Of a DNA stretch of 5,209 nt, positions 1 to 5,209 are shown piece after piece. Position 1 is the stretch's first letter. Each line of letters starts with the position of its first letter. Location: positions 1-5,209 of the forward strand of contig JAICVH010000214.1 of NCBI GenBank assembly GCA_025935435.1. Reading direction: 5' to 3'. Position numbers and translations under genes: made by a program. The notes under the pieces are model-generated. The model worked only from the letters and a program-made list of their open reading frames with translations, was not told the origin of the DNA and did no database searches. This DNA is from Burkholderiales bacterium. GTDB lineage: Bacteria > Pseudomonadota > Gammaproteobacteria > Burkholderiales > Casimicrobiaceae.

Positions 1-146
1 CGTGCCATGCCGATGCTCCTCCAGTGAGTGCCGCGCGGCTACGACGCTAAGATCGGGGGCGGCGTACTACGGTGAGTGTCGGTGATTGGATGTCGCGACG
101 GCGCGCGGCGTTCCGGAGTCGAACTCGGGACGGAGCAATCCCATCA

Positions 147-165
147 GCGGTACGAGGCGTACCGC
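147..165. repeat. Perfect inverted repeat, 8-bp stem with 3-base loop
   Basis: gcggtacg (147-154) pairs exactly with cgtaccgc (158-165) around the loop agg. It lies two bases from the tandem repeat and about 85 bases after the ATPase stop codon, in transcription direction. In RNA it would fold into a compact GC-rich hairpin at the end of the operon transcript. No run of T follows it on the minus strand, so it is not a classical intrinsic terminator. It could be a transcript-end stabiliser or part of the neighbouring repeat element. Confidence 0.6.
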
Positions 166-167
166 GA

Positions 168-261
168 GACTTATTGCTGCGAGACCTAGACGCGACTTAT
201 TGCTGCGCGACCTCGACGTCGACCTGTTGGCTCGCGACCTACACCTCGACTTATTGCTGCG
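168..261. repeat. Degenerate tandem repeat, four copies, period 26-27 bp, overlapping the ATPase stop codon
   Basis: On the plus strand the core gacttattgctgcg occurs exactly at 168-181, 194-207 and 248-261. A diverged copy, gacctgttggctcg, is at 221-234. The offsets are 26, 27 and 27 bases. The spacers are also related (cgacctcgacgtc at 208-220, cgacctacacctc at 235-247, agacctagacgc at 182-193), so the unit is about 27 bp and not just the core. The last copy covers the final two codons and the TAA stop (251-253) of the minus-strand ATPase gene. Read on the plus strand, the unit is nine codons, DLLLRDLDV-like. I do not recognise a named element. Confidence 0.85.
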
Positions 262-1321
262 AGCCCGACGTCCCGGGCAGTACGATGACGTCGTTCGGTG
301 CAAACGCGACGCCCGCGCGATCGCCGCGCGCGATCGGCTTGCGCACGTCGGCATCGAACACGAGCAACTCGCCCCATGGCGTGCCGAGCACGTATTCGAT
401 GCGGCTGCCGAGATACGCCGCACGCAGGCACTCGGCGGGCAGCATGCCTTCGCCTGCGGGAACGAGACGCAATCGATGCGGCCGCACGGCCAGCGTCGCC
501 GGTCCCGCCGCAAGACCGTCGGCATCGACCGGCAAGCTAACGTTGCCGGCGCTGAAGTAGGCGGCGCCCGCCTCGCGGATCAATTCGCCGGTGACCAGAT
601 TCGCATCGCCGATGAAGTCCGCGAGGAACCGGCTCGCCGGCGCCTCGTATAGCGCCGCCGGCGTTCCCTGCTGCGCGATGCGGCCACCGTCCATGACGAT
701 CACCTGGTCGGAAACCGCGAGCGCTTCCTCCTGGTCGTGCGTGACATAGATGACGGTCAGCTCGAGCGACTGCTGGAGCTCGCGGATCTCCTGCCGCACG
801 CGTCGGCGCAGCTTCGCGTCGAGATTCGACAGCGGCTCATCGAACAGCAGTACCGCGGGTTCGAGCACCAGCGAACGCGCGACGGCAACGCGCTGCTGCT
901 GCCCGCCGGAGAGCTCCGACGGCAGCCGTGCGCCGAGACCGGCGAGACCTAGCATCTCGAGCTTCGAGTGCGCGATTTCGCGCGCCTTCTCCTTGCTCAT
1001 GCCCATCGACAGCGGCCCGTAGCACACGTTGTCGAGCACGTTCATATGCGGGAACAACGCATACGACTGAAACACCATGCTGACGTCCCGCTCGTTCGCG
1101 GCGCGGCGTGTGACGTCCTTGCCGCCGATGACGATGCGACCCGACGACACCGGCTCGAGACCTGCGACCATGCGCAGCGTCGTCGTCTTTCCACAACCGG
1201 ATGGCCCGAGCAGCGTGACGAGCTGCGCCGGATGCACTTCGAACGACACGTCGTCCACGGCGGCCACATCGCCGTAGCGCTTCGAGACGTGGTCGAAAAC
1301 AACGCCGCCTGCTGCCTTCAT
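251..1321 (-). CDS. ABC transporter ATP-binding protein (FbpC/PotA-type, with TOBE domain)
   Basis: This 356-residue cytoplasmic ATPase should power the importer, working as a dimer against the two EAA loops of the fused permease. All nucleotide-binding motifs are intact: Walker A GPSGCGKT (39-46), Q-loop Q85 in VFQSYALFPH, ABC signature LSGGQQQR (137-144), Walker B VLLFDEP (157-163) with catalytic E162, D-loop SNLDA (165-169), and switch histidine H195 in THDQEEAL. A C-terminal TOBE-like region follows from about residue 240, including LAVRPHRLRL (277-286). The length is typical of the iron/polyamine/phosphonate ATPase group, which is not specific enough to name the substrate. The ATG is preceded by a modest GGAA six bases upstream. 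It is the last gene of the operon. Its final codons and TAA stop lie inside a 27-bp repeat copy, so the extreme C-terminus (SGSQQ) may derive from that repeat rather than from family sequence. Confidence 0.95.
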   Translation of the reverse strand: MKAAGGVVFDHVSKRYGDVAAVDDVSFEVHPAQLVTLLGPSGCGKTTTLRMVAGLEPVSSGRIVIGGKDVTRRAANERDVSMVFQSYALFPHMNVLDNVCYGPLSMGMSKEKAREIAHSKLEMLGLAGLGARLPSELSGGQQQRVAVARSLVLEPAVLLFDEPLSNLDAKLRRRVRQEIRELQQSLELTVIYVTHDQEEALAVSDQVIVMDGGRIAQQGTPAALYEAPASRFLADFIGDANLVTGELIREAGAAYFSAGNVSLPVDADGLAAGPATLAVRPHRLRLVPAGEGMLPAECLRAAYLGSRIEYVLGTPWGELLVFDADVRKPIARGDRAGVAFAPNDVIVLPGTSGSQQ

Positions 1322-1361
1322 CGCCGGTTCCGTTCCTGACCGTTACAGTCGTTTGACGCCA

Positions 1362-3515
1362 TCAATGGCCGGTCGCCATTACCGCCACCGTGCGACGTCC
1401 GAGCTTCGCTTCGCCGACGAGCTTCTGCATGGCCAGAAGCACGGCGAGCATGAAGACCATCAGCACCGACGAATAGACGATCGCGAGGGGGTACTCGCCC
1501 GCCTCGACGCGATTGATGATGTAGACGGTCGCAAGATTGTATTTCGCCGTGGCGAGAAAGATCACCGCGCTGACCGCCGTCATCGCATGCGTGAAGCTGA
1601 ACACGAGCGTGGCAAGGATCGCCGGACGCAACAGCGGCATGACAATGCGCGTCAGCGTGCGCAGCGTCGTCGCTCGAAGCGTCGCCGACGCCTCGTCGAG
1701 CGTCCGATCGATCTGCGCGAGCGCGGCAACGCCTGCGCGCACGCCCACGGGCATGTTGCGAAATACGAAGCAGAGCACGAGTATCGCCATGCCGCCCGTC
1801 AGTTCGAGCGGCGCAACGTTGAACGCGACGATGTACGACACGCCGATCACCGTGCCCGGCACGGCAAAGCTTACCAGCGTCAGGAATTCGAACGCTTTGC
1901 GGCCGGCGAAACGGTGACGCGTGATCACGTAGGCAGACAGCAATCCGACGAGTGCGGTAAGCGGTGCGGCGATCGCGGCCACCGTGATGGTGTTGAACAA
2001 GCTGTTCCACGCCGACCCGCTGAAGAACAGGCCGCGGGCTCCCCATTCGGCGCCGAAGCCCTCGCCAAGATGACTGAACGTCGGCGTCATGTCGCCCCGG
2101 CCGATGTCGCGGACGAAGCCGCCGGTAAGGATCACGGCGTAGCAGACGAGGGTGAACACGATCCAGAGCACGGCAATCCAGAAGCAGGCGCGCCACAGCG
2201 AACGCGGCAGGTGCGCAGGCGCGCCGCCGTCGCCCTTGCCGCTGACCGTGACGTACGACAACCGACCAACCCAGCGCTGCTGCAGGAAGAATGCGAGCAA
2301 CGTCAAGCCAAGCAGCACCATCGCGAGCACCGCCGCACGGCCGGCGTCGTATTGCGCGCCGGCGACGGCGAAGAAGATCTTCGTCGACAGCACGTCGAAG
2401 TTGCCTGCAAGCACGATCGGGTTGCCGAAATCGGCGAGGCTTTCGACAAATCCCAGAAGGAATGCGTTTGCGAGCGCCGGGCGCAGCAGCGGCCACGTGA
2501 CGGTACGAAACACGCGGCCGCGCGAGGCGCGCAGTGTTTGCGCGGCCTCTTCCAGCGCCGGACTGATCGCGCCGAGTGCGCCATACAGCAGCATGAAGGC
2601 GATCGGCGTGAACGTCAGCAGTTGCGCCAGCGCCACGCCGGGCAAGCCGTAGATCCAGCGCGACCGCGAAATGCCGAACGCCGAGTCGAGCCATCCCGTA
2701 ATCAAACCGGTGCGGCCGAACAGCACGACCAGCGCCAGCGCGATGACGAACGGCGGCGTGATGATGGGCAGCACCGACATCACTCTCAGTACCGTCGCGT
2801 ACCGCTGTCCTCCCCGCTGGACCACGAGAGCGAGCACGAGCCCGAGCAACGTGGACAGCATGCCGACGATCGTCGCGAGCAGCGCCGAGTTGATGGCAAC
2901 GCCGCATCGCGTGCCGCCGCCAAGGCATCCAAAACCCCAGATGTCTGCGGTGAGCAGGCGCTCCCGGACGAGATCCGGCGCGAATCGTCCCCGCGCATCA
3001 AGGACGGCGGCGACGAGCGCGCTGCCTACCGGATAGAAAATGAACACGATCAGCAACGTCGCAATCGTCACGACGATCGTGGCGATCGTTACGTTGCCGC
3101 TGAAAAGACCAAGGCGCGCCAGGCCGCGTGCGAGGCAGAGCGTGAACGCGGCGAGCACGACGGCCGCCCCAATCCCGAATGACGGTCCGTTGTTCTGCGC
3201 AACGAATCCTTGCCCGAATGCCCACACCAGCCCGAACGCTGCCGCAGTCGCGGTCAGGCGAGCGCTGCCAAGCCATGCCGCCGCGAGCGTCGCGAGCATG
3301 GCGACGAGCACGGGAAGTAGGGAGATCGCGGCCGGATAATTCGGCCACTTGGCGTTGGCGACGACCAGGCCGAGCGCGGATGCACCGCCGCTGGTGGCCC
3401 ACGGCAACACGATGAGCGCCGCGAGGCCGATCGCCGCAATCAGTGGCGTCGGCAGATCCCGAACACCCGGCACTCCGGCACCGGGAGCAGGTAGTACCGC
3501 GGCGGGCGTGGCCAC
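1362..3515 (-). CDS. ABC transporter permease with two fused permease domains (Fbp/AfuB-type)
   Basis: This 717-residue inner-membrane protein forms the whole translocation channel, since both BPD_transp_1 permease domains lie in one chain. I count roughly 16 hydrophobic segments. About four fall in an N-terminal extension (residues 24-134) before the first conserved core. The first half runs from about 141 to 412, with a periplasmic loop holding C197 and C204 (GFGCLGGGTRCG) and the ATPase-contacting EAA loop at 321-348 (LEEAAQTLRA...PLLRPAL). The second half runs from about 441 to 700, with its EAA loop at 606-633 (LDEASATLRA...PLLRPAI). The usual glycine six residues after the EAA glutamate is arginine in both loops (R329, R614). 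The start is GTG. An in-frame TAA lies directly upstream of it, and GGAGA sits five bases before, so no earlier start is possible. It sits between the binding protein (43 bases upstream) and the ATPase (40 bases downstream) in one operon. Confidence 0.93.
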   Translation of the reverse strand: MATPAAVLPAPGAGVPGVRDLPTPLIAAIGLAALIVLPWATSGGASALGLVVANAKWPNYPAAISLLPVLVAMLATLAAAWLGSARLTATAAAFGLVWAFGQGFVAQNNGPSFGIGAAVVLAAFTLCLARGLARLGLFSGNVTIATIVVTIATLLIVFIFYPVGSALVAAVLDARGRFAPDLVRERLLTADIWGFGCLGGGTRCGVAINSALLATIVGMLSTLLGLVLALVVQRGGQRYATVLRVMSVLPIITPPFVIALALVVLFGRTGLITGWLDSAFGISRSRWIYGLPGVALAQLLTFTPIAFMLLYGALGAISPALEEAAQTLRASRGRVFRTVTWPLLRPALANAFLLGFVESLADFGNPIVLAGNFDVLSTKIFFAVAGAQYDAGRAAVLAMVLLGLTLLAFFLQQRWVGRLSYVTVSGKGDGGAPAHLPRSLWRACFWIAVLWIVFTLVCYAVILTGGFVRDIGRGDMTPTFSHLGEGFGAEWGARGLFFSGSAWNSLFNTITVAAIAAPLTALVGLLSAYVITRHRFAGRKAFEFLTLVSFAVPGTVIGVSYIVAFNVAPLELTGGMAILVLCFVFRNMPVGVRAGVAALAQIDRTLDEASATLRATTLRTLTRIVMPLLRPAILATLVFSFTHAMTAVSAVIFLATAKYNLATVYIINRVEAGEYPLAIVYSSVLMVFMLAVLLAMQKLVGEAKLGRRTVAVMATGH

Positions 3516-3520
3516 TTAGG

Positions 3521-3525
3521 TCTCC
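3521..3525 (-). promoter_or_regulatory. Ribosome binding site that decides the GTG start of the permease
   Basis: GGAGA on the minus strand sits five bases before the GTG at 3515. The three bases directly before the GTG are an in-frame TAA, so translation cannot begin further upstream. The site supports GTG at 3515 over the later in-frame GTG at residue 15. Confidence 0.65.
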
Positions 3526-3558
3526 GGAGTCACCGCCGCGCCGCCAATCGCTCGTTCA

Positions 3559-4587
3559 CTACTTGGGTAGCGCGTAGACCTCCTTGTCCCACTTCGTGAG
3601 AAGGCGCGTGCGCTCCGCCGACGAACCGTACTTCGCGAAATCGTAGTCGATCAGCTTGATGTCCGAGAGCTTCGGTGCCTCCTTGGGCACGACCGCCGAC
3701 TTGTTCGATGGAACCTGATAGGCCTTCGCCTGCGCGCCGATCGCCTGCGCTTCCGGCGTGAGCGCCCAGTCGTACCACTTCTTGGCGTTCTCCATGTTCT
3801 TCGCGCCCTTGATCAGGCTCATGCTGCCGATTTCGTAGCCGGTTCCTTCGCAGGGGGCCACGATCTTCACGGGCGCACCGGCGACGGCATGCGTGACCGC
3901 ATCATGCAGGAACGTGATTCCGACCATGCTTTCGCCCGTTGCAGCGGCGCGCGCCGGCGCGGCTCCCGACTTCGTGTACTGATTGATGTTCTTGTGCAGC
4001 GCCTTCAGATACTCGAACGCCTTGTCTTCGCCCATGATCTGCACCAGCGTCGCAAGCATCGTGTACGACGTTCCCGACGAATTGGGATTGGCGACCTGAA
4101 TCTCGTCCTTGAATTCGGGCTTCGTCAGGTCGGACCAGCATTTGGGCTCGGCAATGCCCTTCTTCTTCAACTGCTCGGTGTTGAAACTGTAACCAAGCGC
4201 ACCCGCGTACACGCCCACCGTCCGGTATTTGGATTGTTCAGCCTGACGGACCGCCCAGGTTTGCAGCTCCGCGAGCTTCGGCGACTTATAAGGCTCGGTC
4301 AGGCCTTCCTCGGCCGCCTGCAGATGCGGATCTCCGGTTCCCCCCCACCATATGTCACCGCGCGGATTTGCGGCTTCTGCCTTGAGCTGTGCATAGAATT
4401 CACCGGAGCTCTTGCGCGTCATCAGGACCTTGACGCCGGTAGCCTTTTCGAACGCCACCACCACGGCTCGACACCATTCCTCCTGCGGCGTGCAGTACAG
4501 CACCAATTCGCCCTGCGCCGCCGCCGCGAACGGCAGCGCGTACAGCAACGCGGGCAGCGCCGCGCGCATCAGCCATGACTTCCGCAT
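3559..4587 (-). CDS. ABC transporter periplasmic substrate-binding protein (Fbp/Afu-type, COG1840-like)
   Basis: This 342-residue protein is the probable periplasmic ligand receptor of the importer encoded by the next two genes. It opens with a signal peptide: a basic start (MRKSW), a hydrophobic core to about residue 20, and a likely signal peptidase I site near AAAAQ (21-25). There is no lipobox. The mature protein begins GELVLYCTPQEEWC, the usual first strand of this class. Further blocks are TRKSSGE (57-63), GDIWWGGTGDPHLQA (77-91), GVYAGALGYSFNTE (125-138), ANPNSSGTSYT (166-176), HD (228-229) and CEGTGYEIGS (246-255). The mature region has four cysteines (32, 39, 150, 246), which could form disulfides. 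The paired adjacent tyrosines that bind iron in FbpA are not seen. I infer an Afu-like sugar-phosphate or other phosphorylated ligand as readily as ferric iron. The ATG start is fixed by a strong ribosome binding site. The permease follows after 43 bases. Confidence 0.93.
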   Translation of the reverse strand: MRKSWLMRAALPALLYALPFAAAAQGELVLYCTPQEEWCRAVVVAFEKATGVKVLMTRKSSGEFYAQLKAEAANPRGDIWWGGTGDPHLQAAEEGLTEPYKSPKLAELQTWAVRQAEQSKYRTVGVYAGALGYSFNTEQLKKKGIAEPKCWSDLTKPEFKDEIQVANPNSSGTSYTMLATLVQIMGEDKAFEYLKALHKNINQYTKSGAAPARAAATGESMVGITFLHDAVTHAVAGAPVKIVAPCEGTGYEIGSMSLIKGAKNMENAKKWYDWALTPEAQAIGAQAKAYQVPSNKSAVVPKEAPKLSDIKLIDYDFAKYGSSAERTRLLTKWDKEVYALPK

Positions 4588-4666
4588 GTCTCCTCCTGAT
4601 CATGTAGGGAAAGCGGGGAATTCCGCGCTCGGCCGCGAGTGTAGCGCAAACGTCGACTATTGAACG
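4588..4666 (-). promoter_or_regulatory. Possible promoter region of the transporter operon (79-base intergenic gap)
   Basis: This gap between the glycosylase stop and the binding-protein start is the only place upstream of the operon genes in the window for a dedicated promoter. A TACACT hexamer that could serve as a -10 box reads on the minus strand at about 4643-4638. I find no good -35 partner; TTCAAT upstream has a short 15-base spacer. The near-palindrome gcggggaattccgc (4613-4626) could be a regulator site. The promoter call is weak and read-through from the glycosylase gene is not excluded. Confidence 0.25.
4590..4597 (-). promoter_or_regulatory. Strong ribosome binding site of the substrate-binding protein gene
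   Basis: On the minus strand AGGAGGAG lies two bases before the ATG at 4587; its AGGAGG core (4597-4592) is four bases away. This near-perfect anti-16S match fixes the start, which is also where the signal peptide begins. The high strength fits a binding protein, which is usually made in excess over its membrane partners. Confidence 0.8.
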
Positions 4667-5209
4667 CTACTTCCCGAGGAACGCGCGGAGCGCGGCGAGG
4701 TCGCGCTCGAGCGCGCGGGCGAAAGCGCGGTCGCGTGGCGCATGTCCTGCGACATAACCGAAGCTGGTTCCAGGCGCCGTGTCCGTTGCGGCGATGTTCG
4801 CCCAGCCGATGACGCGGTCGCGCCACAACAGCGGCAGCGCGTAATAGCCGAGCTTGCGCTGCGCGGGCGGCGTATACGCCTCGAAGCGGTAAGCCCACGC
4901 CCAGAACAGTTCGAACCGCGTGCGATCCCACACCACCGGATCGAACGGCGTCAGCAATCGCACGCGGTCGTCGGGCAGATCGGCCGCACCCGGGTCCTCG
5001 TCGACCGGCCAGTACCACTCGATGCCGTCGACGCGCGTGTGCGCGAGCTGTTCGCGGGCTCGCGCGAGGGCGCCATCGATGCCACTGCGGAGCTGGGGGG
5101 CACCGTAACGCAGTCGCCGCACGAGCGGCCCGAGGCTCGGGAGCGGTAGCGGCGCGTATTGGCGAACGACGATGTCGACGAGTGCATCCAGCCTGACCCG
5201 ACGCGGCAG
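4667..5209 (-). CDS. Winged-helix DNA-binding protein, AlkZ/YcaQ-like DNA glycosylase family (partial, 5' end outside window)
   Basis: The reading frame stays open to the right edge, so only the last 180 residues are seen; family members are usually about 350-400 residues. The GTG at 5122 is not the start, because the frame continues upstream with family-like sequence (LPRRVRLDALVDIVVRQYAP, then PLPLPSLGPLVRRLRYGAPQ). Recognisable C-terminal blocks are DDRVRLLTPFDPVVWDR, RFELFWAWAYRFEAYTP, and GYYALPLLWRDRVIGWAN. These are typical of the family containing AlkZ and E. coli YcaQ. Its characterised members are DNA glycosylases that remove alkylated bases or unhook interstrand crosslinks, acting on DNA in the cytoplasm. 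The catalytic QxQ or related motif lies nearer the N-terminus, outside the window, so activity cannot be judged. The gene ends in TAG, 79 bases before the transporter operon on the same strand. Read-through is possible but no functional link is implied. Confidence 0.88.
   Translation of the reverse strand: MPRRVRLDALVDIVVRQYAPLPLPSLGPLVRRLRYGAPQLRSGIDGALARAREQLAHTRVDGIEWYWPVDEDPGAADLPDDRVRLLTPFDPVVWDRTRFELFWAWAYRFEAYTPPAQRKLGYYALPLLWRDRVIGWANIAATDTAPGTSFGYVAGHAPRDRAFARALERDLAALRAFLGK

Noticed and set aside
1..50. Possible C-terminal tail of a convergent plus-strand gene ending at 27 (frame 1) or 50 (frame 3).
   Set aside because: Only 8-15 codons are visible, with no identifiable motif and several frames equally possible.
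116..135. gagtcgaactcgg resembles a tRNA T-arm on the minus strand (GAGTTCGACTC).
   Set aside because: The flanking bases do not form the five-pair T stem, and no acceptor, D or anticodon arms surround it.
168..261. CRISPR array as an explanation of the regular repeats.
   Set aside because: The spacers are only 12-13 bp and resemble one another, the repeat core is 14 bp, and no cas genes are present.
67..525. Minus-strand Ser/Arg-rich frame with RSNKSR-like repeats across the array.
   Set aside because: Most of it is out-of-frame ATPase sequence, and the low-complexity part comes from the DNA repeat.
86..652. Plus-strand frame of 188 codons that includes the in-frame repeat copies.
   Set aside because: Beyond the repeat it is antisense to the ATPase and has no recognisable domain. 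I found no reason to call it a gene, though the repeat itself is reported.
1318..2928. Minus-strand open frame of 536 codons in another frame of the permease gene.
   Set aside because: It is Arg/Ala-rich out-of-frame translation of the same DNA; the permease frame carries the membrane segments and EAA motifs.
1353..3182. Long plus-strand open frame of 609 codons opposite the permease gene.
   Set aside because: It is rich in Arg, His, Glu and Gln with no domain-like pattern, lies fully antisense to a convincing permease, and is the kind of frame that GC-rich codon bias leaves open on the opposite strand.

Overview
The window is GC-rich, with strong G/C third-position bias. Its encoded proteins look like those of beta-proteobacteria of the Burkholderia/Paraburkholderia/Caballeronia group. 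That placement is inferred from protein style and base composition, not from a search. All recognisable genes lie on the minus strand, so transcription runs from high to low coordinates.

Layout in transcription order: (1) 5209-4667, the C-terminal part of a winged-helix DNA glycosylase of the AlkZ/YcaQ-like family, cut off by the right edge. (2) A 79-base gap. (3) 4587-3559, an exported substrate-binding protein. (4) A 43-base gap. (5) 3515-1362, a 717-residue permease with two fused permease domains and a GTG start. (6) A 40-base gap. (7) 1321-251, the ATPase. (8) 250-1, about 250 bases with no gene I can support. This last stretch holds a degenerate 26-27 bp tandem repeat, whose last copy overlaps the ATPase stop codon, and a perfect 8-bp stem-loop.

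Genes 3, 5 and 7 form a complete ABC importer operon in the order binding protein, fused permease, ATPase. The architecture matches the Fbp/Afu branch, which is usually annotated as ferric iron transport. The binding protein lacks the adjacent tyrosine pair typical of ferric-binding FbpA proteins, and the permease is of the long fused AfuB type. A phosphorylated organic substrate such as a sugar phosphate is therefore at least as plausible as iron. The substrate cannot be settled from sequence alone. No regulator, two-component system or metabolic enzyme is present in the window to help. The glycosylase is probably just a neighbour.

I see no new defence, mobile or RNA system here. The least explained signal is the codon-scale repeat at the 3' end of the transporter operon.
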